DNA from: Cytidiella melzeri
Lineage: Eukaryota > Basidiomycota > Agaricomycetes > Polyporales > Irpicaceae
Assembly: GCA_022592445.1 (NCBI GenBank)
Contig: JABYQR010000001.1
Span: 248,001 to 312,000, forward strand
Length of the DNA stretch: 64,000 bases
Direction of reading: 5' to 3'
The position numbers were made by a program, and so were the translations under genes. Of this stretch, positions 34,180 to 45,070 are shown in pieces (positions within the stretch are counted from its first letter, which is position 1; each line of letters starts with the position of its first letter). Below the pieces are notes generated by a model. It saw nothing but the letters and a program-made list of their open reading frames with translations. It was not told the origin of the DNA and did not search any database.

Positions 34180-35489
34180 GATTACCCATTTAAATGTTAA
34201 CTATCAGCAGATAATCCATAGGCAATTTTGGGCTCGGAATTGTTTCTTAATGTTTGAGAATACAAAATAATGCTATACAAATTCTGTGGCTTTTCCGGCG
34301 CAGGAATTTCTGTTGTTTAAGTGGTAGTTAAATCAAAAAGAAAAATGAAAGGAAAGTTACCTTTCAAGGCTCAGAAAACCAAGTGGAAAAGATGCCTTCC
34401 ACGGATTCGGCGGGGCGTGGGAAAAGGGCATGAAAAAATCAAGAAAAGGAAAGGGCGGGTAGAATTTCCGGCGGCCTACCTCGTTGCATGCACGTGCTAC
34501 CGAAAAGTTCGTGAAAGTTGTTTGCCACGTTATGTTTGCCATCACCCGACACACGTGGGAAATCTAATTGTTTTTACAATTTTAGGTCGGTCGGAAATCT
34601 GCCCGAAAAATCAATATTCACACAGATTTTCGGAGCGCGGAAAGGCTGCCAGTAGATAGGCTTGAAAATTTGTAGAAAAATCACAAAAATGTCTTTGATT
34701 GTATATTAATCTAACCCCCCAAACATAACTATATATTCACGGGATTTTTAACACATCAAATAACTCTCACAATCATTTCACGTCATGTGAAATCGGCCTT
34801 TGCCCGCAGTGGCATGTGCTCAAACTTGTCACATGCATAATATTCTAGAATACCATTAAATACAGGAATAGTATTGTATTGTAATGTAATGTATTGTATT
34901 GTATTTAATGGTAATTGTATTCTAAAAACATTTCCACAAGCAAGTATTTAATGGGTATTTAATGATATTCTGAGATTATATTGCATTATAATGGTATTTT
35001 TGCAGAGCACTACTCACGACGTCTCATTACCGTGACGCTGCTGTGCAGGCCTCAAGGGCGAGTTCCCTGTGGGACATCGCTATTATATCCCCTTGTACTG
35101 CATTTTCTGACACTAATGCTCATGTCTGGAAACGTTGAAACGGAACACAAGCAGACCTATAACTTCTCAAGCCTGTTGCATATGTGCCAGTGGCACGTAC
35201 TACGATACCTGCGCGTGCTGTGTGTGCCAGTGCTATTTGACAGCTCACTTGACCTGGCCAGTCAGAATTCGAAGCCGTCATTGCACAGGCATGCGAGCGA
35301 TATGAGGCGCAATGTTCCGCAATACTAGGTTTCCACATCTCATGCGCGTGGTATCTGGTGGGCATCTTCCTCTTCCCTTACCGCCTTTGCTCTGTGTTGA
35401 CTCTCTACTGCTCCGTACTACAGGCCGCGCTCTTCCCTCGCGTGCACTGCCCTCTCGCCGACAGCCCAGACTTCGCAGTGATATCCCAG
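34180..35489. other. AT-rich intergenic region
   Basis: The 1.3 kb upstream of both neighbours hold AT-rich and low-complexity sequence, including a TGTAT/TAATG run near 34870-34910. The right 300 bp must contain the promoter of the NACHT gene. No gene is supported. Confidence 0.45.
34851..34913. repeat. AT-rich inverted repeat with (ATTGT)n core
   Basis: TACCATTAAATAC (34851-34863) is the exact reverse complement of GTATTTAATGGTA (34901-34913). Between them lie TATTG/TAATG units. GTATTTAATG recurs twice more just downstream (near 34945-34965). Confidence 0.6.
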
Positions 35490-38400
35490 ATGAAGAGATC
35501 TCGTTCTTTTGTCAAGCAAATAGTCAAGCCTCAGGAAAAGGCGCAGAAAAATAACAACACACTTGCCACAGCTCCCGGTGGGGCTGGCGCTGGTCCATCC
35601 AGGGCTAGTGAGGTCGTCGCACACGCACAGGACAGGGCAGACAGAGCCGAAGGCGTCGCAAGTGGGTCGACACAAAGTGGGGTTATCGAACGAGACGACC
35701 CAACGGATGGCACAAGTGGGGGAGGAAGGGTGATATTTGGAACTGTGAGTAGGGAGGACACAGGTCGCCGATGATAGCGAGGCTAATGCGCCGCTGGCTA
35801 TGGAGAGCAATACAGCAGATATAGCCAAAGGGTTCGCAAAGACTCTCCTCGCTCTCGTAGAAGTCGTGTCCGACGTATTCCCTCCTCTCAAGAGCGCAGC
35901 AGCCGGGATCAATTTCGTCATCGGACGTGTCAAGGTGAGCATGGACAACATCATCAAGCGTGTTTTTGTGACGTTAAAGACAAATCAGGACATCGGAGGT
36001 AACAAGGCAGATGCGGAAAGGCTCATGCAACGGATCAAGGCGATTGAGAGCTCGTGGACCGTGTCACCAAACGACGAATATATGCTTCAGTGTCGCGGTG
36101 TCTTGGCAAGGTACTTGCTGTATATTATCATCGCCCGCAGCAGCTACTGACGGACCATCTACCCACAGGGCATTGTATGACAAACATGATAGATTGAAGG
36201 TTATTGTTGAGGAGAAGATGATCCGCAGAGCGTTCACGGCATCCGACACCAAGGAGATCATTGAAGAATATTTCCGCGACATCGAGCAAGCCCTCGATGT
36301 ATATGATGTATGGCTGTTTTACGAATCTGTGTTGCTGGACGCTACTCATAGAGTTATTAGCGCTCTCTAGTTGAAGATTCACATAGGCTCAACAAAGAAA
36401 TACATAGACTCGAGGTAGAGAAGACCGTACGTTCATCCTCCAATTGACGACGTGTATTTTTGCTGAATTAGGATTGTGATTTGGTCAGAAACGCGGTATG
36501 TAACCTCTGTCGCGATCGTTTGATCAGTAGCTCAATCCAGATCCCTGCTAGACGAGTGGGACACTCTTGATAAGCTACCTCGTGCGAAGGACGCTGGCTT
36601 CAACGCATCTGTGGCCGATACACGCTCGCACTGTCTTCCAGGCACACGGGAAGACATACTACACGATCTCATGCAATGGGCCGACAGTTCCTCCGCGAAA
36701 CAAGTCTACTGGCTGAACGGTCACGCTGGTAGTGGGAAGTCAACCATAGCGCAGAGCTTTGCGGAGCAGCTTGCTGATGGCAGACAGCTTGGTGCAAGCT
36801 TTTTCTGTTCCCGGGGCTCCGTGCACGCCAGCGATCGCACGATGATATTTCCAACCATCTCATTCCAGCTCGCGAAATCTGGGAATTACGCCTCGCCGAA
36901 GTTTAGGAAAGCAGTTTTGGGTGCGATGGAGAGAAACCAGGACATCGCATCACTGACTTTACACAACCAATTTGAGGAGCTCATCATTCGCCCTGTGGAT
37001 GAGTCTCGCATGGTGACGGTCATCGTCATCGACGCGCTGGACGAGTGCAAAGACGACGCAACCACTTCCATCATCCTATCGTATCTCGCCCAACACATTG
37101 CCCGTATCCCAAGGATCAAGTTCTTCATCACGAGCCGTCCAGAGCCTCACATCAGGATGGGTTTTCGTCTCGAGGGCCTAAGGCCCGTTACTGACGTGAT
37201 GATCCTGCACGAAGTAGGTGCGACCTCGGTGGCGAAGGACATCAGGCATTTTCTCGAAGTGAAGCTCAACGATACGGCTACTCGCGCAGGACGCAGCGAC
37301 GTCGACCTTCCCAATGCCTGGCCCAGTGAGACTGAAATAGATACACTCACGGCAAAGTCTTCCGGCCTGTTCATCTTTGCGTCGACAGCGGTGAAACTGA
37401 TCTTTGACACAGACAGTAATCCGGCAGAACAGCTCAACATGCTTTTGAGCAAGGTTGACAGCTTTGTAAAGGAAGGCTCATCTGGCCTCGACGCCCTTTA
37501 CCTCGACATCCTTGCGCGCGCGTTCTCTAAGAAGGACAGCGACTTCATGCAGAAGCTTCAATCGATTCTAGGCCTCCTCGTAGTCGCATGTGATCTCGTT
37601 TCCACTTCGACAATAGCAGACATCTTGGGCTTAAACTCGGCTACCATCAAGGCGTCCCTAAGGTCCCTTCATTCGGTGCTTCTCGTACCGGAGGACTCCA
37701 CTCTTCCCGTTCAATTCTTCCACAAATCCTTCCCTGATTTCCTCTCAGACTCGACACGATGTACGACCCCTCGATTCTACATTGATCGAGATGCACACCA
37801 CTTCAACGCCGCCACACGCTGCTTCGAGACCATGGAAGGCGGGCTGAAGAAGAATGTCTGTGGTCTGCCACGGTATGCTATGAACAACGAGGTTACTCTC
37901 ACCACGCTCGACCGATGCATCAGCGAGGCATTGAGATACAGTTGTCGATACTGGGCAGCTCATCTCCTCACCGACGGCAATCGCGAGGAACATCTACTTT
38001 CCGACGCTGATTACGAGAACGGACAACTTAGCAAGGCCTGCGCTCTCCGCCGGTTCCTTACCACACGTCAGCTCCAGTGGATCGAGGTCCTTGGGCTCCT
38101 CCGGGATCTGCGGACTGCCGTCGTTTCATTGACCGATGTGCACGAGTGGCTTACCTCGGTATGACTTACACATCCATCGGGCTATCCCGTGCTAATCATC
38201 CTCACTTCAGTGCGGTGACAAGTACCAGATGTTGATTGACTGGGCCGACGACGGTCGGAGGTTCATCCTAAGCGCGTTCGACATTGCTGATGCATCCGTG
38301 GCCCACATCTACCACTCTGCCCTCCCTTTCACTTCGAACGAGTCGCTGCTCAAATCATCTCATGCAGCGGACCTGGCATGCGAAGCCACAGTTCTCATTG

Positions 38401-40595
38401 GCGGTGCAAAGGCGCAGAAGGGCGGACCTATCAGGACTGTACAAATGCCGAATCATGTTAACACATTGGACTACTCACCTGATGGAACCATGATCGCTGT
38501 TGGTGGCTATGGGCTCAGTTGCCTGATTCGGTCTGGAACTGGAGAGCAACTGGGTAAATTCGAACATGAGAGTTTTGTAAACTCTCTATCGTTCTCCCAC
38601 GACAGCCAAACCCTTGCTACAGCTTGTGGTGTCTCCATCAAGTTGTGGGACGTTCGCACCGGTGTTAGTACCATCACGCTGCATGGTGAAGTCGGAGTGG
38701 ATATCAAGAGTGTTGCATTTCATCCTTACTCTGGCTGTGGAGAGTTTCTCGTGTCTAGCGCAGAGGATGGGCATGTCTGTCTGTGGAACATTGACTCTGG
38801 CGTTGATCGCTGTCAACAACAATTCACTGTGGTGATGACAGATCTGGTCTTGTGCTGGCTGAGGCGTCCTGGCCACAAGACTGTCATTATTGGCGGCAAG
38901 GGGTCTGGGTGTACTGAGTTGTGGGAGGTGGATCCTCCTCGACGGGTGAAAGTCTTCCAACACCTCGAGCCTGAAAGTGGAGATTACGTTACCGCGGTGG
39001 CTTCCTCGTTTGACGGATCACTTGTTGCTTTTGCCTTGGCAACACCTCACCGCGTTATTGTATACAATGTAGAGACGGGCGATGCTGTCTACAACATCCC
39101 AACCACCCACATTGTCTTGTCACTGCAGTTCTCGCCCACTGCAAACCCCGGCATGCTTGCTTTTGCAGTACTACGCTCAACTGCCATGCATGTCTGCTAT
39201 CCGGAAGGCACCTCTGATTGCGCCGTGTCGCTGTTTGAAGCGCATCGTGATGACGTCAGAACTGTCGCGTTCTCTCCGGATGGCAGGTTCATCGCCTCCG
39301 GTGCAATCGATAGCACTGTCAACATCTGGGAAGCGGGGGTCAGGGCCCTCAACCAGGACAAGGACGACAATCATACCAAGAATGTCACCTGCGTGCACTT
39401 CTCCGACGATGGACAGCTGTTGGTCGCCGGCTCAGATGATGGAACAGTGCGAGTATGGGATGCTCACAACTGGAGACTTCAAAATGTCCTACGCGAGCAC
39501 TCAAAACCTGTCAGTGACGCAGTATTCTCATCTCACAACCACTATGTCATCTTTGTTGACTTGGATGGGTGTGGGCATCTCTGGGACTGGTCTCAAGATG
39601 AGACAATGGCACAGCAGAAAATCACTGTGGAGGATGACAATAAGTATGAGAGCCGGATCTTACCATACACCCACGGCGCACTGGGGTTCTTCCACTGTGC
39701 AGACCCATTCATGGGAACTACGCGAATCGACTGCTGGACAGTGGAACAAATTGACGGCGCTGACCCTCGCATGGTCGACAGGCGCGTCCCACAGGATGCG
39801 CCTGACATTCTATTTGTGCGCTGGCTCAATAACGCACTACATCTTCAGTTCCGCACCTCGCCATGCGACGGCACAGAAGCGGTTATTGAGTCTTTTTGGA
39901 GAAAGTGTAGGGGCCTGAGCGCCTCCACCCCAGTCTGCTCGAAATTCCGATTCCGCAACGGTGTGCTCTACCGTCGCGTTCCGTTCTCTGATCCGTCTAC
40001 TGCCACGTCTGACGAATCCATTCAACAGATCAGACAGGCTCTGCTGAGCCAGTACGCATGGGAAGGGGTCACCATGATTGGCAACCCCCGAGTGCAAATA
40101 TCTGAAGGTTCCTCCTTCGGCACAGTGTTCGCTGACTTCTACGACAGCTCTACGTCTCGGTGCATGCGGCAGATCATGCGACAGATTGTGTACCTCAACG
40201 GTGGCACATGTCGAGCCGTGCAGGCTCATAACTTCCGGCCAGCAACTCCTCGTTGCGCGGTCTGTCAACGCTGGGGTCACCCCGCGGACATTTGTCGTTC
40301 ACAAGTGGTAAGGTGCCCTGTGTGCACTCAACCACATGACGAACGTGACCACGAACGCCTAGCGCCATTCGCGGACGCCAAATGTTTCAATTGCGGTGAG
40401 GCACACCGCTCGGATTCTCCTGACTGTCCCTTTTTCCAGCATCGCCGCGACCGGGAGTGGATTCAGACCCACCAGCCAACCTCGCAGGCAATCCGCAGAG
40501 CACCTCCCATTGATCCTCGACAGGTCACACGACCTAGTCGAAACACTCGTATTGGCATGGGACGTCAACCCCGTGGCCTCGGTAGAGCAGTCTAG
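35490..40595 (+). CDS. NACHT-WD40 (NLR-like) protein, now fused in frame to LINE ORF1
   Basis: The N-terminal exons give SDVFPPLKSAAAGINFVIG and KTNQDIGGNKADAERLM, a helical region typical of agaricomycete NACHT-WD40 proteins, joined by introns such as 35935-35980 and one starting 36113. The NTPase exon has LPRAKDAGF, Walker A NGHAGSGKST, Walker B VIVIDALDECKD and the arginine-bearing ITSRPEPHI. After the intron at 38162 come at least six WD40 repeats, for example VAFSPDGRFIASGAIDSTV and DDGQLLVAGSDDGTVRVWD. At ADPRMV (39775) a LINE begins, and the frame continues for 273 codons of ORF1 with zinc knuckles to TAG 40593. Such proteins are thought to act in non-self recognition. The first coding exon, and the intron near 35745, are uncertain. 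Confidence 0.78.
39762..39775. repeat. LINE target-site duplication, left copy
   Basis: GACCCTCGCATGGT occurs here within the WD40 exon and again at 44603-44616, directly after the LINE A-tail. Confidence 0.95.
39776..40595 (+). pseudogene. LINE ORF1 (gag-like), 5'-truncated and fused to the WD40 frame
   Basis: The remaining 273 residues contain a structural part (ILFVRWLNNALHLQFRTSP) and three Cys/His clusters: CAVCQRWGHPADIC (CX2CX4HX4C), CPVCTQPHDERDH and CFNCGEAHRSDSPDC. The product would bind LINE RNA. It lacks its own start and is open only as a continuation of the host WD40 exon. The stop lies 5 nt before the ORF2 ATG, in a different frame. Confidence 0.85.
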
Positions 40596-40600
40596 AACCC

Positions 40601-43600
40601 ATGACTGATTCAGCACATAGCGTATTCCGGGTAATTTCCTTTAACGCCAATCATACAGCTACTAATACCGCAGCTGTGCTACAACATTTCGTCCAAGCGG
40701 ACGCCATCTTCATTCAGGAACCTGCGTACGCAGTCCTCAAACGCACTCCTTCCACCACGAACCCTAACGGCGATGAGTTCTTCGGAACTCAAGCGCAATC
40801 GAGAGACTGGATTCTGCTCGAGGTCGGCGATATTCGACAAGCACGAGTAGCGTGCTACGTCAACCGTAGGTGGGCGGGGTCCAACCCGCGGACCCGCCAT
40901 GATATCATTTCACATCCTCATCTTCTGTGTTTTTCTGTCTTCTTTCAAAATACTGAACGCTACTTTCTGAACGTATACAGCCACCCAGACACGCACGAAG
41001 CCACCCACACACTCCTTGCGGCCCAACATCTTCCGTCCTTCACCCTTGTCGCAGGCGACTTCAACCTTCACCACATGCTCTGGGAGTCAGGTCGTCGCGA
41101 CGATCGACACGCGCAGGATATCATTGACTTCATGCCAGACATCAATGTCTCGCTGCTGAATCTGCCGGACGTGCACACTCACTTCCCACATCGTCGCGGA
41201 TTCGCGCCATCTGTCATCGATCTTGCATGGATCGACTCGGCTTTCATAGACCACCCTCTCACCACTCTTGCTGTGGACCCTCACATGCGCATGGGGTCGG
41301 ACCACGCGGTACTCACCATTGACATTCCCATCACGCCGGAATACGTCGCACTTCCGCGCATCGCCCCTAACTCCGAGGCAGAAACAGAATTTATCTTGGA
41401 TATTATTGATGCCGCCCGCATGCGCATTCACGACTCCATCTCTTCTTCTCAAGACATTGAACGTTCGCTAAACTCTTTCTTTGAATCTGTACAGGAAGCA
41501 TTTAATCGACATGCGTCGGTTCCCCGCATCACCAGCCACTCCAAACCGTGGTGGAACGAGGAGTGCCGGGAAGCCCTCAGGGTTTTTCGACTTACCAACC
41601 AGCAGGAAGATCGGTGGGCCTTTTTCAGCGCAGTGCGCAAGGCCAAGAGACTGCATTTCGACAACATCATCCAGGACATGGCGGCGAAAAAGCGTGTCTG
41701 GGACCTCACGTCGTGGTCCAAACCGCGCCCGATATCGACTGCGTCTCACATTAAGGGTAACAATGGCGCCACCCTGCGCTCCTTTGACGAGTTCATCAGG
41801 GGCTGTGCTGGTCAGTTCTACTCGGCACAGGATCGACCAGTCGACCTCTCCATAGTCGAGGTCCTCGAACAACGCGACGAGAGGGCATTTCCGCCCTTCT
41901 CTCGACAAGAACTACGGGAAAGTTTAGCTGCGACGTCTTCCCGGTCCGCACCAGGACCGGACCACCTCACTTGGTCAATGATCAAGTCCCTCGTTGCTGA
42001 CCGCGACATTGAAACGTATTTCCTTACCATCTTCAATGCATGCGTGACTAATAGTTTCTGGCCCTCACAGTTCAAATCGTCAGTGACGATTGTCATCCCG
42101 AAGCCCAAGAAATCTGATTATTCAGTTTTGAAGGCATATCGTCCGATCGTCCTCCTCAGCTGTTTAGGCAAGCTGGCGGAGAAGCTGATCGCTAACCGCA
42201 TGCAGTATGACTGTACACGGTACCAGTTGTTACACCCCTCCCAGTGTGGGGGTGTACGTCTCCATTCCACGGACGACGCTGGTCTCCTCCTTGTCCATCA
42301 CTTACGAGCGGCGCGGGCAGCGGGTCTTCATACCTCATGCCTCGCGATGGACATAGCTCAATTTTTTCCATCTATTAACCACCAGTTATTGGTGGCCATT
42401 TTACGACGCCTCGGGTTTCACTCCTCCCTATGCCTCCTTATCGCCAACTACCTCTCTAATCGCACCACTCAATTCCGATGGGCTGAACAACTCTCCGGAC
42501 AGGTCAGCTGCACAGTCGGTGTGGGGCAGGGCTCATGCCTATCCCCCACCTTCTCAGCGCTAGCCATCACTCCTGCCCTCGCCCTCATCTCCAAACTCCT
42601 CCCGCCCTCTGAGCCCTCCTTACGCTCTCTTCTGCTATTCTTCGTAGACGACGGCACTCTTGCCCTCTCTTCGGACTCGTTAGGCACTAATGTTTTCATC
42701 CTCCGCCACCTGTACATTCGCATCGTCGAGACGTTCGCACGTATTGGCATCGTCCTCGAGCTCGACAAGCTTGAACTCGCGCATTTTCCTCGCCCCAAGT
42801 ATCATGGTCCTCTACCCTCCCTCACTATCACCATCGACAACTCCACCATCACACTCGCTCCCAAACACATATGGCGGTACTTAGGTTTCTTTTTTGACTC
42901 TCAACTCAATTTCCGATACCACGTCCGCTTTTACGCCACCAAGGCCCTTAGTACGGTTCGCGGCTACCCCATGCTGGGCAACTCAAACCGCGGCCTCGCT
43001 CCGTCTCAGAAGCGCCTCCTTTATATCTCATGCATTCGCCCTATCCTCACCTATGGTTTCCGTCTTTGGTTCAACCCGCGCAAGCCACAGAAGTCCCTCA
43101 TCTCCTCCCTCTCCCAAGCCCAGTCTACCGCTGCAAGGTGGATCCTGGGTGCGTTCCGCACATCCCCCGTTGGCGGGATGGAAATCCTCGCCGGCCTCCT
43201 CCCAATACGCCTTCATCTCCGCAAACTCTTCGACACCTCCATCCTCCGCACCCAGTGTCTCCCGGCCAGCCACCTCGTCACAATCGCAGCCACCCCCAAC
43301 GTCGTTCGCAACCCATCACATTCCATTGGCTTCCCAGTCCACAATATTCTCCCCGGTTCATCTCTCCCCCTCCAAGTTCATCATCAATCGGCTACGCCCA
43401 ACCTCGAGCCCATCAGCCACTCTCACCCAGAGTTACAGCCCGGAAACAGATTGGTAGATTTATTTCCATCGCGCATTTCGTTTATTACTTCACACCCTAA
43501 GAAATCTTCAGATGAGTTTCAACCTTGGTTAGAACGCAAACGCAATTTCATTAGTCAGCTAGCATCTTCCCCTTTAACCACGTTCGCATTCTCGGACGGC

Positions 43601-44449
43601 TCAGCTCGCACAGGGACTCCAGACGTCGCCGCCGCCGCATACCGACTATACATTGGACGCGCTCTCGTCGCCTCGAAGGCCTTCGCCTACTCGGAAGCCA
43701 CGTCGTTCGACGCCGAGATTCTTGCACTCGCCGCGTGCATCGCCCGTGGCATCAGCACCACCACCACAGACCTCCACATCTTCTGCGACAGTGAATCCGC
43801 CATCTCCACCATCCTCAGGGTGGAACCGCACTCGGCCCAAGCCATATCCATCAGCACCACCGCACGCCTCCGCGCCTGGTTCTCCATAAACCCGGCAGCG
43901 CACCTCCACTTCCACTGGTGCCCAGGTCATGCGGGCATCGAACAAAACGAGGCGGTCGACCAGCAAGCCCGCAAGGCGCTGGAAACTCCCAATCCCATCC
44001 CTTTCACTTCGGTCGCGTGGACCAGAAAGACTGCCAAGATGCGCGCCATCGACGCGTGGACGAACATGTGTAAAATCCCGGCATACAGAGGCCACAACTT
44101 TCTTCATGGACGACGAGCCATCGCCCCCACCACCCACAAAGGAGGAAAGTTCCTCACCCGCTTTACCACCAACGACTTGGTCGCTCGAGCAGCCCGAGCA
44201 ATACTGAATCACGCACCCACGGGGGAATACCGCTCGCGATTCTTCCCAAAGGAAAACTCTCAATGCGACGATTGCAAAGTCTTCCACTCGCGCGCACACA
44301 TTCTAAACCAGTGCACTCGGTACTATCGACCGCGACGCAACTTTCTGGAGTTCCTGAAGAACTCTTCCGATCCCGACCCTGCGCTCTATTCTTTTCTTGT
44401 CGATAATCCTCTCGCTTTTACATTCGATCACGCTCCCACTAACAATTAA
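40601..44449 (+). CDS. LINE ORF2: endonuclease, reverse transcriptase, RNase H
   Basis: A single uninterrupted frame of 1,282 codons. The apurinic-like endonuclease (about 1-235) shows FIQEPAY, GDFNLHHMLW and GSDHAVL with the expected acidic and histidine residues. The RT (about 495-760) has AYRPIVLLSCLGKLAEKL, MDIAQFFPSINHQL, GVGQGSCLSPTFSALA and the catalytic FFVDDGTLAL. RNase H (about 990-1125) has FSDGSARTG, AEILAL, CDSESA and HWCPGHAGIEQNEAVD. A Cys/His finger (CDDCKVFHSRAHILNQC) closes the protein near residue 1230. All catalytic positions I can judge are present, so the protein may be active. Translation probably depends on reinitiation after ORF1, 5 nt upstream. Confidence 0.95.
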   Translation: MTDSAHSVFRVISFNANHTATNTAAVLQHFVQADAIFIQEPAYAVLKRTPSTTNPNGDEFFGTQAQSRDWILLEVGDIRQARVACYVNRRWAGSNPRTRHDIISHPHLLCFSVFFQNTERYFLNVYSHPDTHEATHTLLAAQHLPSFTLVAGDFNLHHMLWESGRRDDRHAQDIIDFMPDINVSLLNLPDVHTHFPHRRGFAPSVIDLAWIDSAFIDHPLTTLAVDPHMRMGSDHAVLTIDIPITPEYVALPRIAPNSEAETEFILDIIDAARMRIHDSISSSQDIERSLNSFFESVQEAFNRHASVPRITSHSKPWWNEECREALRVFRLTNQQEDRWAFFSAVRKAKRLHFDNIIQDMAAKKRVWDLTSWSKPRPISTASHIKGNNGATLRSFDEFIRGCAGQFYSAQDRPVDLSIVEVLEQRDERAFPPFSRQELRESLAATSSRSAPGPDHLTWSMIKSLVADRDIETYFLTIFNACVTNSFWPSQFKSSVTIVIPKPKKSDYSVLKAYRPIVLLSCLGKLAEKLIANRMQYDCTRYQLLHPSQCGGVRLHSTDDAGLLLVHHLRAARAAGLHTSCLAMDIAQFFPSINHQLLVAILRRLGFHSSLCLLIANYLSNRTTQFRWAEQLSGQVSCTVGVGQGSCLSPTFSALAITPALALISKLLPPSEPSLRSLLLFFVDDGTLALSSDSLGTNVFILRHLYIRIVETFARIGIVLELDKLELAHFPRPKYHGPLPSLTITIDNSTITLAPKHIWRYLGFFFDSQLNFRYHVRFYATKALSTVRGYPMLGNSNRGLAPSQKRLLYISCIRPILTYGFRLWFNPRKPQKSLISSLSQAQSTAARWILGAFRTSPVGGMEILAGLLPIRLHLRKLFDTSILRTQCLPASHLVTIAATPNVVRNPSHSIGFPVHNILPGSSLPLQVHHQSATPNLEPISHSHPELQPGNRLVDLFPSRISFITSHPKKSSDEFQPWLERKRNFISQLASSPLTTFAFSDGSARTGTPDVAAAAYRLYIGRALVASKAFAYSEATSFDAEILALAACIARGISTTTTDLHIFCDSESAISTILRVEPHSAQAISISTTARLRAWFSINPAAHLHFHWCPGHAGIEQNEAVDQQARKALETPNPIPFTSVAWTRKTAKMRAIDAWTNMCKIPAYRGHNFLHGRRAIAPTTHKGGKFLTRFTTNDLVARAARAILNHAPTGEYRSRFFPKENSQCDDCKVFHSRAHILNQCTRYYRPRRNFLEFLKNSSDPDPALYSFLVDNPLAFTFDHAPTNN

Positions 44450-44602
44450 AATTTTTAATGTGGTAGTGTACTTACTGTGCGCAGTTCGCGCGTCTGGGCT
44501 TAAGGGTCTCCCCGTTACACGTAGAGTAGTATGTGTATAGTCTTATATTTTGTATCGTCCCTGGCTTCGCCGACGTTTAATACATTGAATTAAAAAAAAA
44601 AA
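44450..44602 (+). other. LINE 3' UTR and A-tail
   Basis: A short non-coding stretch after the ORF2 TAA ends in ATTGAATT followed by eleven A residues (44592-44602) and then the target duplication. Confidence 0.85.
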
Positions 44603-44616
44603 GACCCTCGCATGGT
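44603..44616. repeat. LINE target-site duplication, right copy
   Basis: GACCCTCGCATGGT, identical to 39762-39775. Confidence 0.95.
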
Positions 44617-45070
44617 GTTGGCTGCGCGAGGAGTTATACCCTCCAATTATAAACGTGTTGTGCGGATCAGCCACCGAGAACATTCAAAAGCCGACAACGA
44701 CATCACTCTCGTACTTGAGTGCAGTTCCGGCAAGCGATACTCTGCTATCTGGAGGAACGCCATGGCAGTGACCGACACGACGGAGACGCTACACTTTGTC
44801 GAGGAAGCAGGCGAAGCACCGTCCCTCATAGGAGTTGACACAGCGCTCACTAGCTCAGAGGCAGCATGCTATCGATCGGATGACAAAAAGTGGGTTCTCG
44901 ACGGACAGGAAGGGCGAAGGATTCTGTGGATTCCACCTGTACACAGAGGTGGTCCACCTATTTTACCCAGTAGATTGGAAGGTCGCTGGTATGAGGAACG
45001 ACTAGCTTTGGGCGACCGCCTGCTTCTTGTTGACTTTTCGGGTGCAAGGTTGGACGACAGTCCCTTCTAG
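44617..45070 (+). pseudogene. Stranded C-terminal fragment of the NACHT-WD40 gene
   Basis: Joined after ADPRMV in the frame of the WD40 exon, this segment reads LAARGVIPSNYKRVVRISHR and ends ARLDDSPF at TAG 45068-45070. It was the original last 150 residues of the gene. It is now separated from its start by 4.8 kb. ATG 44612, inside the target duplication, could start a short product, but no promoter is evident beyond the LINE 3' end. Confidence 0.85.

Larger units (their letters stand above)
39776..44602 (+). mobile_element. Non-LTR retrotransposon (LINE, Tad1/I-like domain layout), 5'-truncated in ORF1
   Basis: The 4.83-kb insert has a partial ORF1 with zinc knuckles, an intact ORF2 (endonuclease, RT, RNase H), a short 3' UTR and an 11-A tail, flanked by a 14-bp target duplication. 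The A-tail and variable-length duplication are hallmarks of target-primed reverse transcription. The missing ORF1 start shows typical 5' truncation. The full ORF2 and exact duplications indicate a recent event. Clade assignment (Tad1-like) is from domain order only. Confidence 0.93.

Noticed and set aside
34321..34659. 112-codon basic open frame
   Set aside because: No motif, AT-rich non-coding context and no splice or promoter support.
39082..39918. Open frame of 278 codons within the WD40 region
   Set aside because: It overlaps a clearly coding WD40 frame and shows no family features.
43646..44299. 217-codon minus-strand frame in the LINE
   Set aside because: Shadow of ORF2 RNase H in a GC-rich region.
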